NCBI GenBank assembly: GCA_964036665.1 | Contig: OZ038527.1 | Coordinates: 1,178,001-1,242,000 of the forward strand | DNA length: 64,000 bases | Direction of reading: 5' to 3' | DNA from: Gordius sp. MW1 | Taxonomy: Eukaryota > Nematomorpha > Gordioida > Gordea > Gordiidae | Shown here: in pieces, positions 10,437 to 21,810 of the stretch | Layout: every line of letters starts with the position of its first letter | Numbering within the stretch: position 1 is the stretch's first letter | Program-made: the position numbers and the translations under genes | Notes under the pieces: generated by a model | Databases searched by the model: none | Told to the model about the DNA's origin: nothing | The model's input: the letters and a program-made list of their open reading frames with translations, nothing else

Positions 10437-10867
10437 TTAGACTACATAGACTGTTCATCAACGCACAAAATGTGTACCCTTTTTCCACCATTTTAATGAT
10501 AACATGGTAAAGTAGTGATTATATAGGAATAGATATTAATAATGTTTGTAATAGGAATAATCTTATAGAGGTAAATAAAAAATATTGAATTGGGTAAATA
10601 TCAAAAACAGCATTCTAAAATGAATATCATTTACACATTCATAAAAATTAAAAATGTAAAAAGTAATATAACGCTATCTTTATTTCGTATAGTGTATCAA
10701 TTTATTGACATTCATTTAAATTTATAAACTAGTGTGGAAGGTAAATTGACTGAGAGCAAAATGACATGGTTGAAATAACCCAGTTGTTGTCTTCAAAATG
10801 CATGAAAATTTGACACATAATTTACCATGTGTAACATATGGCATGAGCTGTCTATCTACACTCTATG
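10437..10867 (+). mobile_element. MITE family B, copy 1
   Basis: About 430 bp, closely similar along its length to 14,284-14,725. Shared blocks include GCACAAAATGTGTACCC, 'aaatattgaattgggtaaat', 'gtggaaggtaaattgactg' and 'acatatggcat'. Its ends (TAGACTACATAGACTGTTC and GCTGTCTATCTACACTCTATG) are degenerate inverted copies of each other. Confidence 0.85.
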
Positions 10868-11781
10868 TCAAAAGTATGTATTGACCATCTAGAATGCTAA
10901 GCCAATGATTTAGGCAAATTTGATGGCAATCTCTCAGGAACTTTTATAAATCTTAGCACCCAAAGAACATCGCGTTACAATAAAATATATAGGTATAGAT
11001 AATGCGGCAATGGAGAAGTCTTTTTCTTGGCTGCTCCATGAAGAATTGGTGAAACTTGCTGACTGACATCGCTCCTGGCTCGCTCCCAAAATCATATAGC
11101 CGTGGCTCTTGCGTCTTCAAAAGCTGCGACATTGTTGCCCAGTATAAAAACTACTCATTCGGCATTAAAATTGCCTTTTTAAAGCATTCATTACATAGAA
11201 CCCTTACGTGCAACATTTCCAGAGCATCTGGAATGGGTATAGTATTAGAGAAATAAGGCTTCGCACGGTATAGCTTTATCCAATATAATTAATGACAGGT
11301 GAATTCTCGTTTGTACTTTTACAAATATATTTAAACCAAATAGTGTATTAACCTGCATCCAAGTTAGTAGTACAATTTTTTTACTAATCCATTTTTCATG
11401 TGTTTTTATTTATCAAACTAATTTAATTTAAATAGCTACCCCTCCCTCTGTATCCTGTGATATTGTAGGGACAAACACTTTTTAGAATGTTTTGGAGAAA
11501 TAGTCAGGCGCGAGCGTTATATCAACAAAGCATTAAATTTTTTAAATATTTTCCCGTAAAGTTAAATGTCAAAAACAACTACATAGTAGTTGCTTCAGGG
11601 TTAGATTAGATATGAAGATAGACGAAAAATTTAGAATACATTTCTTATATTCTAAATTCTATTACTGCGTAAGTTACCTAAATATGATTAATTTTTATAA
11701 GCTTAATATGATATACTTTGTTAAATATGGATACGATGAGCAAGATTTTTACTACTCAGCCTCTGATTTGCGTTAGCTTTG
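10868..11781. other. No supported gene
   Basis: There is an open stretch of 66 codons (11,056-11,256, +) and an overlapping minus-strand reading interrupted by one stop. Neither shows a family I recognise. The rest is AT-rich. Confidence 0.45.
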
Positions 11782-11789
11782 GTCGGGGC

Positions 11790-11955
11790 CATGGGCGTAC
11801 CCAGGTTTTGAATTAGGGGGGGGGGGGCAAAACGTTGAAAAGTTCATTTAGAGGGGGGCAAAACATAATTTTTTTTTAATTTTCAATGTTTTTGCATTGA
11901 AAATTTTTTTTTCTCGTAAATTAGAGGGGGCAGCCCCCCCCCGGGTACGCCCATG
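11790..11955. mobile_element. CATGGGCGTA fold-back MITE with perfect 8-bp target duplication
   Basis: The ends CATGGGCGTACCCAGG and CCGGGTACGCCCATG are inverted repeats. They are followed inward by G-run and C-run blocks and by a T-rich centre. GTCGGGGC flanks both sides (11,782-11,789 and 11,956-11,963), an exact 8-bp duplication typical of hAT. Relatives are at 26,586-26,934, 45,777-45,957, 46,311-46,445 and 47,845-48,013, and inside the hAT composite arms at 19,230-19,412 and 22,020-22,195. Confidence 0.9.
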
Positions 11956-12669
11956 GTCGGGGCTGAGATGTAAGACCAAAACCAAAGTCAGATGCTAGTG
12001 ATAAATGTCTCAACCTAAAATGGTTCCATGTAATTACATTAATTGTACCACTTTTTATATAACATGTTTTTTATACACCTATCCTTTAAAAAATGGCCTT
12101 AAAATTGCTAATTTTATTAAAAACATATGTTTGAATTTAAAAATGTTTTGATAAAACGATGAAACTTTAGCTTTTAAGTGTAAATAATGTCTCAGCCTAG
12201 GCCAGGAAAGCTCATAAAAAAGTTTGGGACTGATTACACATAAATATCTGACAGTTTTTTACAATAGTTCCTATTTAAACAGTCTAAAAATAGCATATAA
12301 ACTTTAAATCGTATAATGCAAAAAAATTAGTTTAATACATCAGCCATTTAAAAGTCGTCAATCAGCTGGGGCACTCAAAGCCTAATGAACGCTGTTTTAA
12401 TTGACGTAACTGGTACAATTTCAAATTTATAAATCAAAATGAATCTCTTAAAATATAATCAATTAAACACGATGCTAATGTGTTAAACTCTTAATGTAAT
12501 AAAAATATAAACTCTACATAGTGTCCTGCCAGAAAAGTCGATACCTCACCAAAAATAAAATCTTCAACCCAAACCCAACCTATCCGAAATCTTATTGTTA
12601 ATCTCAAACCTGACCGCAAGACCCTTACTCCTATATATATATATAGACTTTCATTTTTTGAGGCAGGTC

Positions 12670-13479
12670 ATGAATAGACTAAATATTGCTTTACAAATAC
12701 TACTATGCTGCGCTAGTTTCTTACAATGTATCAAAGCCGCTGAGTACAGAGGAGTTTCCCTTGACACTGGTAAGCTCTAATACAAAGTAAATAGCTTGTT
12801 TTATATGATATTTATTCTCCAACTCCCAAAATTGAAATTTTCTAATTGTTAAACCTTTTTGCCTTTGTGTCACCAAGTCCGACTAGATAAGTTTTTCTAA
12901 TGAAATGTTACTGTATTCGTAGTCCTTAAAATTTTTTAAGAGCTAAGAAACACATATGACATCTATCAGTTGGTAATCCTAATATATTCTACACTATCGA
13001 CCTAGTCAGGATTTATTTAGCATTTTAAAATGGGGGAAATAAAGAACTCTCGAAGTGCTTACTATAAACTGTTTAATAAATACTAAATTTTTAATATAAA
13101 GCCAGCTGGCTACGCTTAAATCTGCACACATTCCTGGATCCAATATATATCTAAATTTAAAGTATGTGTTATGGTTTTAAACTAATCCAATCCTTTTAGG
13201 TGGGTGTGAATATAAGCAAAACGAAAAATTAACAAAAATTGTTGGAGTCGGGGAATTTAAGCCCACGCCTGATGCCTGCGAAGGCTGCACCTGTTCAAGC
13301 AAAATACTTGACAGCGGATCTACAGAATACACCTTCGTATGCCAAACGTAATTAATGGATTCGTGTTTATGTTCTATAAATATTTTAGGTGCGTATCAAT
13401 TGTAGGTCTTAAAAAATGTAAAGCCGTCGGGGATATTACCAAACCATATCCACATTGTTGTCCTAAAATTAAGTGTTAG
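12670..13479 (+). CDS. Secreted single-VWC-domain protein, three exons
   Basis: The exons are 12,670-12,769, 13,200-13,347 and 13,389-13,479. They join with GT-AG introns in phases 1 and 2 and give 112 residues. Residues 1-24 form a signal peptide (hydrophobic LQILLCCASFLQCIKA). The mature part has ten cysteines in the von Willebrand C pattern: GGCEY, then DACEGCTC, FVCQT, CVS, KKC, and the terminal PHCCPKIKC. The CxxCxC and CCxxxC signatures are complete. Small single-VWC proteins in arthropods and other invertebrates are extracellular and often stress- or infection-responsive, but that role is only inferred here. The SVWC type common in arthropods has eight cysteines, and this one has ten. 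A TATATATATATA run lies at about 12,633-12,646, too close to the ATG to be a secure promoter. No nearby AATAAA was seen. Confidence 0.85.
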
Positions 13480-13509
13480 GTCTACCATTAATATTTACAC
13501 AAAATCAAC

Positions 13510-13735
13510 CTCAAATCTAATGTTTAAATTATGATTGCCAATAATTGCAACATTGTGATATAATGCTTTATTAAATTTACATATTATAATATGCAACTTG
13601 AATTAATGTGTTTACATAATGGTAGACCTACAACTATGTTTGTTAATAATTGCGGTATTGCATTATAATGCTTTATTTAATATACAAAATATAATATTTG
13701 ACTTGATTTACTATGTTGTCCTACATAATGTTAAC
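13510..13735. repeat. Two-copy direct repeat downstream of the VWC gene
   Basis: Two imperfect copies of about 110 bp stand in tandem. Both contain 'taataattgc', 'ataatgcttta(t)ttaa', 'tataatat' and 'tacataatg'. No coding function is apparent. Confidence 0.6.
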
Positions 13736-13739
13736 CAAC

Positions 13740-14280
13740 CAATAAAAGTTAACAAATTTCGTGTTATAGCCACTTTCTACAACTTTTTTGTATCGGGTTT
13801 AAACATTAGCAGCTAGAGAGGTAATTAGGGTAAAATGTCAAATTAATCATGACTTTGCCCCTCTTTAGTCCACCAACTTTTTTCCTCCTCAATCAAAATA
13901 AATTTATAGCATAATTTTTTTTTTGTAGGTTATGTTTTTTACGAGTTTATACAAAACTGCTAAATTTTAGAGTTTTAAAATATTTATTTTTGTGTAATAT
14001 ATATTATCAACTTTTAATTATTGTAATTAACGATCCAGCTAATTTGTAACTCTTTGTAATATCTCAAATTCAAAGATTAATTTTTTATAGCCATATATTA
14101 TGAAATTTATTTCACCGCCTTAAAATTTGTATTAGATTATTTCAGTTAACACTTAACAACACCATAACTTAGCACATCACTTTTAGGAAAGCTCAGATTT
14201 ATCGCAAGTAGCTTTACATGAAAAGCCTATGATAGAAGTTAATTTAAGCAATATTATTGCTTTTAATATTTGTAAATTAT
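13740..14280. other. No gene seen
   Basis: AT-rich intergenic sequence between the direct repeat and MITE family B copy 2, with no coding similarity. Confidence 0.5.
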
Positions 14281-14283
14281 AAT

Positions 14284-14725
14284 CATAGACTAGATAGACT
14301 GCTCACAACGCACAAAATGTGTACCCTTTTTTCCACCATTTTGATGTGAACATGGTAAAGTGGTGAACATTATAAATTAGTAATTTTCGCAAATTAAATA
14401 ATCGTAAAAAGGTAAATAAAAAAATATTGAATTGGGTAAATATCGAAAACAGCATTTTAAAAAAATCTCATTTAAACAATACATAAAAATTAAAAACTGC
14501 GATAAAAGTTTGTTTAATGATAAAGCGCCATCAATCAATATTATGTATAATATTAATTTATTGACGTTCGTTTTGATTTATTAACTAGTGAGGAAGGTAA
14601 ATTGACTGTTATAGGGCAAAATTACATGGTTAAAATACACCAGTTGCACTCTTCAAAATGGAGGAAAATTTGACACACAATTAATTATATGCAACATATG
14701 GCATCAGCAGTCTATCTAGTCTATG
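14284..14725 (+). mobile_element. MITE family B, copy 2, with perfect 20-bp terminal inverted repeats
   Basis: The ends CATAGACTAGATAGACTGCT and AGCAGTCTATCTAGTCTATG are exact reverse complements. Symmetry continues into ATTATAAT on both sides, which may be a longer inverted end or part of an AT target site. Length is about 440 bp. It carries no coding capacity and is a sister copy of 10,437-10,867. Confidence 0.9.
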
Positions 14726-16649
14726 ATTATAATATTTGCTATTTAAAATAAATTATATTTCGCCACATACCTATGACAACCGAGGGATGCAGTTTACAAA
14801 AGCATTAGATTTTATTACACAAGCGTTGAATAATTTTATTAAATCATCATATAAAGAAAACAATTATTCCCATCCTGTAACAGCGTCTCATTCAAATAAA
14901 TCTCATCATTTTCAAATTTAGGATTTTTTGGAAATGTAAAGTAAAATGGTGAATAGGTGTAAACATAATGTATTTGGTTTTCGTTAACTTAAACGTCTTT
15001 AATATTTTCTGTTTAATTATTAGTGTCCACAGATAAAATGTAAAAAATCTTATGTTTTCGAATAAGATTGATTGAGAATATTGTAGTTTGTAGTGACGTT
15101 AATTAATCGGAAGTCAATACTTATATCGATCGACACGCCTTCTTAGAAACGAATAGTTATTCTAAGGTAGTGACGTCAATACGCCATGACATGACTTTAT
15201 TTTGATTCCTTTTCCTAGAAGATCGCGCGCTATGACATCAATCGATATTCCTTCCTGGAAACTTATCTCTATGATATATAAACGCAATACGCAGTTGTAT
15301 AATTCATTCCTATAAATATGTGTTCCTTTATACAATAAAACTCAGCATGCAAAAAGTAATAGCGTACTAGGTTATCATAAGTTTGAGTTGGATCCACAAA
15401 AAGGACATAAGTATTTTTTATCAATTCTTTGTAAGTAAAGTATGACTATGTTAACAAGTGTTAAGGCTGGATTGTGAAATGTATGGGAAAGTAAGTCCCT
15501 GTATCGCTAAATATCGGATTCCCTTTCCCCCTATTTATTTTAGTCAACCTTATAGCTTTAACAATATATCGGATCCTTTCCCATAATTAAATTTGTTGTC
15601 ATCACAGATATAACACCCTTTTTATAGATTGTTCATCAAGTTATTAATAGCTCTGAGTTTCATACTGTGTATTCCACAATATATTAAAAAAATGTAAATT
15701 ACATTACAATTGTCTAACACAGTTTAGAATATAATTTTTTTTTGTTTGTTAAAATGTATAGACTACAAATACGAAATCAAAATAGCGTGAATAGAAAATG
15801 TCTCTAAAAAAATCTTACTAATTATCACCTTGACGATCCATAGTTGTTATCTAATAACATCTGAAATATCTGTAATTCGGGGAATGTTTTCGAATCCTTA
15901 CAAATTTTGAGGACTATTTAATAATTATTTAGTAATATGACTTTATATAATAGGAAGTTTATTCTTATATTGACACAATATCAACCCTGATGACCTCGTA
16001 TTTCGAGTGAGCGCCTTTTTTTCAACCCTCCCCCAGAACACTCCCTTAATATTAGTGTCATGGCAATCTTAGTTATAAATAATGTAACTCATACTTTTCG
16101 GGCACTACTTTCTCAGGCCATCACCAAATACGACGCTGGCAAAGAGACAATCGAGATGCAACAATCAACCCCTTCATCTCAAATAATCACGATCTATAAG
16201 TGTCCCAACTGTGAGTGAATGAAGCAGCCTACCTACCTGATTGCTAAAATTATGACAACCTTGACGTTTACTATAGTCCTACCATCAAACGCAACGTCTA
16301 CCGCGACTTAAATTATCTACTGCTCCTGGCAATATTCACATCAACAATTTAATAAAACATCAACACCTGCACGGCCTCTTGTTATATGCAAGGACTTAAG
16401 CAATTCAGGCAAGATATTGCATGCCACAAATCAAACGACATTTGATGGGACGGTTGCCTAAACAGTAACATCTGCTAGTACCAGCATTCTTACCACCGCT
16501 GACCGATTTAAGATGGCCGATTGCATTTTAATATAAATGGTATCTATATTTGATAGGACAACAACTTCACACAACCATCACACACACAACCATTACTCAC
16601 ACCTCGGCTACCACACTAACAGCCACTCGCGGTTTATGAACATCAAGGT
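14726..16649. other. No supported gene
   Basis: Most of this is AT-rich. The 16,090-16,600 portion is less AT-rich and has coding-like composition, but every frame is broken and no family is recognised. It may be an old gene or transposon relic. Confidence 0.4.
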
Positions 16650-16830
16650 TAGTGATGCGGAAAAACAGAGGAAATCTCGGTCTCGTCTCGTCTCGAAAAA
16701 CCGAGACGAGACGTAGTGTTGCGATCTCGTCTCGGTCAAAATCTCGTCTCATCTCGGGTGCGATTATGAGAATCTCGTCTCGATCTTGAAAAATCTCGGT
16801 CCCGTCTCGACGAGAATTCTCGACATGTCC
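16650..16830. repeat. TCTCGTCTCG-rich element end
   Basis: It begins TAGTGATGCGGAAAAAC and continues with many CTCGTCTCG and GAGACGAG words. An inverted counterpart at 31,598-31,712 ends in CGGTTATCCGCATCACTA, the reverse complement of the same terminus. The two are 15 kb apart and each has only one end, so I treat them as separate fragments of one transposon family. The minus-strand open frame here is a composition artefact. Confidence 0.6.
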
Positions 16831-16843
16831 CCTAAAAAAAAAT

Positions 16844-17195
16844 TTATACCATATTGTCATATATGTCATATATATGACTTTTGGGGAAAGAAACGTTGAA
16901 GACTAGCAACTAGATGCAAGGGATAATTACCAAATGTTAGACGATAATAAGCGGTGGACAAAAGAAATCTAAGAAAGAAGAGTAACGTAAAGGACTCAAG
17001 AAAGGATAACAACTGGCGCAAGGCACACAAAACAAGAGATTATCCTAGACAAAAGACCTGATATCATTGATTAATCAATTTTCCTCAAGAAACATTTCAT
17101 GTTTATCCTAAATCTTAACATCGTCTTTGTAATAATTTGTAGTTGATCTAGAATAAAGAGCGTATCCAAAAGTGAATAGTCAACTTGTAGTAAAT
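16844..17195. repeat. Outer inverted repeat, left arm
   Basis: About 350 bp here reappear reverse-complemented at 24,104-24,462, with small differences. Shared blocks include 'ttttggggaaagaaacgttg', 'aagaagagtaac', 'aaggataacaactggcgcaa' and 'aagacctgatatcattgatt'. The two arms enclose 6.9 kb that includes the whole hAT composite. Confidence 0.9.
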
Positions 17196-17655
17196 TGGAT
17201 ATATAAAAATGGCGCTTAACGTAAGCTGAACTCCCCCCCCCCCACCCCTGTTGCAATTTATTCTAGGATACGAATTTGGAGAAGTGTAAATATTCTGAGA
17301 CCACGAAAGCGGGACAAAATTTCGCAACGTATTCTTGGATACAAAGTACAATTCAAAGAACATTCGTGGGAAGAATTGTAATTATTCTTGGATCGGGACA
17401 AAATTTTGTAACTTATTCTAAGATGCGAGTTGCAACTAAGTAAGTTGATGCTAATGATTTTTGTTTATGTTCTCATATTTTTACTTATTGTTTTAAATTG
17501 GGCTGAAATTAAGAGGAAGTTGTGTCGATTAGTGTTAACCGGTATAATTAAGTTTCTCGTAAATAATGTATATTAAGCAAGAATATGTAGCAAAATATTA
17601 TATATATATTAGTTGTTTTTGTATAGGGTTTACGAACAATGTCATTTTAAATTAA

Positions 17656-17853
17656 GTAGTTGCTTGTTGTAAACGGTGTGAGGCATGCCGTGGAGATAGG
17701 AGGAGAAATAGAGATTGGGTAGCTAAATGCTACAAATGTGGAGAGATCGATGAAACGCGTTCATGTCCGAGAAATAAACAAGAGTTAGTGTGTTTTATAT
17801 GTGGAGGGGAGGGGCATAGGGCGAGGGAGTGCCCTAGGCGTGCACAAGCGTGA
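17656..17853 (+). pseudogene. CCHC zinc-knuckle fragment, gag-like
   Basis: The frame ends at TGA 17,851-17,853 and encodes two knuckles. The first is CYKCGEIDETRSC, in which the expected His is absent. The second is CFICGGEGHRAREC, a complete C-x2-C-x4-H-x4-C. Two more Cys pairs lie just upstream (CKRCEACRG). Knuckles of this kind occur in nucleocapsid parts of retroelement gag proteins and in LINE ORF1. No capsid or pol sequence is recognisable nearby, so the parent element is unknown. Confidence 0.55.
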
Positions 17854-18506
17854 CTTTTAAGGAGCAAGGGTGTACTCCGTTATTGCGTAAGGAAGCACCT
17901 TGTATTGTAAAGATATTTTTCGCTCGTTCATTCGATATATTAATTTTTTTTTGCATGTGATATTCTTAATTATATTTATAGTGTGTAAATTTTGCATATA
18001 TGTATGGGGTAAGACGGGGCACATTGAATTGTAAAAATATTATTCGCTTTCTCTTTTGGTAGAGTAAAATTCTAATGCATGTGATATTTTAATTGTATTT
18101 AGAGTGTGTACATTTTTTATAGATACATATATTTATTGTGTGAAGCTAAAGTTACGTTTAAATGGTAGGATTGGGAGAAGTACCTATGAATTAGGGGCGT
18201 ATGTAGCTAGGTCCATAAAATTTTTAAGTCTTAATGTGTTAGGGTTGAGTTTTTATTTAATTGATGTTCATAATGGGGTTATGTTAGTTATAAATTGGAG
18301 TGTTGGTAGCGCGGGCAGGTGCTGTCACATATGGGTTTTATATTTTGTGAAATACGTATTTATAGTAAGGAGGTCAGTGAGGAGGTATAAGAAAAAGAAT
18401 TTTCTTAGGAATAAGCGGCAGTTGTGGGGAATGGTGGCTAGAGTAATAACCCTCGGGGAAGAGGGGGGTCTATGTAGTGATGGGGAAATAGCGTTTTTAA
18501 GAAGCT
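17854..18506. other. Unassigned interior of the outer inverted-repeat element
   Basis: A plus-strand open stretch (18,104-18,508) is rich in hydrophobic and basic residues and matches nothing I know. A related T-rich composition with 'tattctcatatttt' words is found in the right interior at 23,660-23,950. Confidence 0.4.
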
Positions 18507-19622
18507 AAAGCTATATCACATAGTCACTTTAAGTGCTATAAGCTATAGGAGATGGGAGGTTTGAGGTGCTATAAGCTATAGGAGATGGGAGGTTTGAGGT
18601 GCTATAAGCTATAGGAGATGGGAGGTTTGAGGTGCTATAAGCTATAGGAAATGGGAGGTTTGAGGCTAGAGCTATGAGAGATGGGAGGTTTGAGGTGCTA
18701 GGAGCTATGGGAGATGGGAGTTTGAGGCGCTAGAACTATGGGAGATGGGATGTTTGAGGTGCTATGAGCTATGAGAGATGGGAGGTTTGAGATGCTAGAG
18801 CTATGGGAGATGGGAGGTTTGAGGTGCTATGAGCTATGGGAGGTTTGCGGTGCTATGAGCTATAGGAGATGGGAGGTTTGAGGCGCTAGAGCTATGGGAG
18901 ATGGGAGGTTTGAGGTGCTAGAGCTATGGGAGATGGGAGGTTTGAGATGCTATGAGGGGAGGTTTGAGGTGCTATGAGCTATAGGAGATGGGAGGTTTGA
19001 GGCGCTAAAGCTATAGCCGATAGCACTTAAATGCGCTAGAGCTATAGCACCGGCGCTAACACTGGGAATAATTTTTTTAATTGTTTATTTTATTTTTATT
19101 AAATATTAAAATACACTGAATATAATTTTTTTGCCCTATCTTACCATCTAACTACGACTTATTTTAATATAAATTTAATTAAGTGTATGACTTTATTTAA
19201 ATATTTTGCATTGCTTCTACATTTATTTTATCAATAACTCGCCCTCCCCCCCCCCCCCTCTGAATGAAAAAAAAAATTTTCCAATGTAAAAAAGACCCTT
19301 ACAAATTAATAATTTTTTTTTTATTTTGCCCCTCTAATTGAACTTTTATTTTAACCGTTTTGCCCCCCCCCCCTCCTAATTCAAAACCTGGTTATGCCCT
19401 ACGCCCATGTTTTAAAAAATAAAAAAATCTAAACTCCCCCTTACCTTAAGTTAATCCATATCCCATCAAGGCGATTATGTTTCAATGAAAAGGAAAACAA
19501 TAGGGTGAACTTTTATGCGTACTCAGACTCACTCATGTTATGTTATTTTTATTAATTGAGAAAAAGAAAATTAATTTTTCGCTCTCTTCTTTAATGTCTT
19601 TATCCACATCCTCTTCTTCAAC
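18507..19622. repeat. hAT composite, left terminal inverted repeat (about 1.1 kb)
   Basis: This arm is the reverse complement of 21,811-22,608. In order it holds a CACTTTAAGTGC start, a minisatellite, 'ctatagcaccggcgctaac', an AT-rich block, a C-run/G-run block with CATGGGCGTAG, and finally the first part of the transposase frame. It is longer than the right arm mainly because it has more minisatellite units. Confidence 0.9.
18520..19020 (+). repeat. Minisatellite, about 32-bp unit
   Basis: The unit is close to GGTGCTATAAGCTATAGGAG followed by ATGGGAGGTTTGA. I count roughly 15-17 units, some shortened. The first few are nearly identical, and later ones vary (AGAGCTATGGGAG). Reverse-complement units lie at 22,430-22,608. 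Confidence 0.92.
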
Positions 19623-21417
19623 TGACCACGATTTAAATACAACCAATATTATAATTTCTCCGAAATCTAAAAAGGTTTATACTTTAACACCCAAAAGTTT
19701 AAAAAAAAATGTTTGGATGTTCAAGAACTTTAGTATTAAAACGTCGGTTACTAATATACGTGCTCATTATATTAACGCCCATCCAGATAAATTAGTAACT
19801 GCAGAAAAAAGTCCTTGCATTTTTAAAGTCAATTTAACAAAATGAATTGTTGAATTCATAATTTTTGGATTATGTGATAGGAAATAACTTGCCCTTTTCC
19901 ACTTATGATAGTCCTAGTTTGAAGGGCATGTTCGCTTGCGTCAATGAAAACATTAATTTATGGTCGAAAAAAACCGCCAAGGATAGACTACAGGATTTAT
20001 GAGGCCACTAAACAGACGATAACCAACAATCTCAGGACGATCACAACCCATCTAGCAATAACGACAGATTTGTGGAAAAGCATCAATGGTGTATATTACA
20101 TAGGTATCACCCTACATTATATTAACAAACTATGGGCTATGGAAAACATTTTACTGCAAATTCTCCCGATGCCTTCACCCCATATAGGGAGGGAAATTTG
20201 CAATGTACTACACAAAGTTTTAGCCGAATTCCAGATTGAGGCCAAAGTGATATCAATCACCACAGATAATGCAAATAACGAACTCAACGCCATAAGCTTA
20301 TTAAGAACAAAAATGCCGTCAACCCGAATTTTTAATTTTAGGTGTGGTGCTCACGTTATGAACATTATAGTTAGTGAAGGATTACGGGTCATTACTCCAT
20401 TTTTAGAAAAAATTAGTTTAATTCATTATATACATTATAAACCAGCGATGAAGGCAGAATGGTACAACTATTCTAAGGCCCTTATTCCTTTGGCAAATAA
20501 TAACCGTTGGAATAGTTCTTATATAATGTTACAACAAGCAAATAAGGTAAATTATATGGGAATATAATAATTAATTTTTCAAGGAAATGAGCACTCTTAA
20601 TAATATTGTTCAAAAAATTTTCCCGGATAAAACGGATATGGCTTTTAGCCATGAAGATATCCGATTTTTGAAAGAGGCTGAAATTTTCTTCCTACCCTTC
20701 TATAAGGTATTTAAATATTCTCAAATATTTTTACCACCTAACTAGGTTACATTAGGTCTTTGTAAAGAATCAGTTCCTACAATGGGAATTGTGTTAAACT
20801 TTTTTGAGGAAATTATAGGTCTCGAAACGGCAACCATGACTCATGGTCCTTTAAAAGATGCTGGCGATAAGATGATAATGCAAAACATTATTTTAATATC
20901 ATGTGCACACAGGAAGTCTTTAATTCCTCTATGTTAGATCCGAGGGTTAAAAGAAAAGCAATGCCGGATTACTTAAACACCCAAGACAAACTTGATAATT
21001 TTCGTAGAGAATTTTTAGAAAGTTTTAGCGGGAGATTTTTAATTGAGAGCTCTACGATAAGTGGATCTTTTACCGAATTAATATTACAGAAGAAACGAAG
21101 GTGAAAAAATTATTATAATTTAAATAGTTCTAGAATGTTTGTGGGCGAAGAAGAGTTGGAAAACTATATTATGGAAACGGAATGTCATGGCGATGTGAAT
21201 ATTTTAGAATGGTGGAAATACTCTTCATTGAGAGTTCCTAATTTAGCTGCAATGGTCTCAAGACTATTTATGCCACCAAAGCACATCAGTCCCAAGTGAA
21301 CGCCTTTTCTCTAAGGCAGGTAACATAATTACTAAGAAAAGGTCACGGTTATCTCCAACTTCCTTAAACCAAATGCTATGCATGAATAGCTGGAGAGGAA
21401 TCGACATCAATAATTAA
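19540..21417 (+). pseudogene. hAT-superfamily transposase, broken
   Basis: A Ser/Thr-rich N-terminus is followed by a BED-finger-like region with a WMFKN...H..H pattern (19,700-19,790) that lacks the usual Cys pair. The RNase H-like core follows (19,944-20,567) with ITTDLWKS, ITTDNANNE and FRCGAHVMNIIVSEG. The C-terminal dimerisation region (21,200-21,417) has WWKYSSLRVPNLAAMVSRL and, across frames, a SER(LF)SKAGNIITKKRSRLSP-like block. Frames break near 19,845, 20,567, 20,900, 21,104 and 21,297. The start could be the ATG at 19,540 or the in-frame ATG at 19,594. It would cut and rejoin the element's ends if intact. The family call is firm, and activity is excluded by the breaks. Confidence 0.88.
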
Positions 21418-21810
21418 CAAAATATTTGTCTGTTTTAATATATTTATATATATAACTAATATATATATAATGCGAAATGGTCGAAAATAAAATTATCGTA
21501 GTTTGTGATTTTTAACAAGTGTATTATCATATAGACGTTGATAAAGATATCTCACTTGGGAAATCTTTTATAATATTTACCAAATTTAATATAAAATAAG
21601 TATTTTAACCGGCTGAAATAAAACACATTGGAAAATATTACACTTAAAGATTAAATTTGTTATTTAAGTCGGATTTATATTGGTTATTAATTAGTGACCA
21701 ACCATACCCCTTTTGTTAAATATTCTTAACATAAGTTTTATGTTGAGGTGACCGGGGCTAGTCGTAGCCAGGGAATAATTATTTTTCATAAAATTAATAT
21801 TTTTTATGTT

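Noticed and set aside
11056-11256. 66-codon plus frame and overlapping minus-strand reading that faintly resembles an acid-lipase segment (YDFGSE)
   Set aside because: The similarity is a few residues, the minus frame has a stop, and no second lipase block was found nearby. Not enough for a call.
16597-16869. Arg/Glu/Asp-rich minus-strand frame of 90 codons
   Set aside because: It is encoded by the CTCGTCTCG repeat, and the peptide periodicity follows the DNA repeat.
18520-19020. Regularly spaced near-identical repeats, CRISPR-like at first sight
   Set aside because: Units adjoin without unique spacers, an inverted copy lies in the other arm of a hAT element, and the genome is eukaryotic. 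It is a minisatellite.
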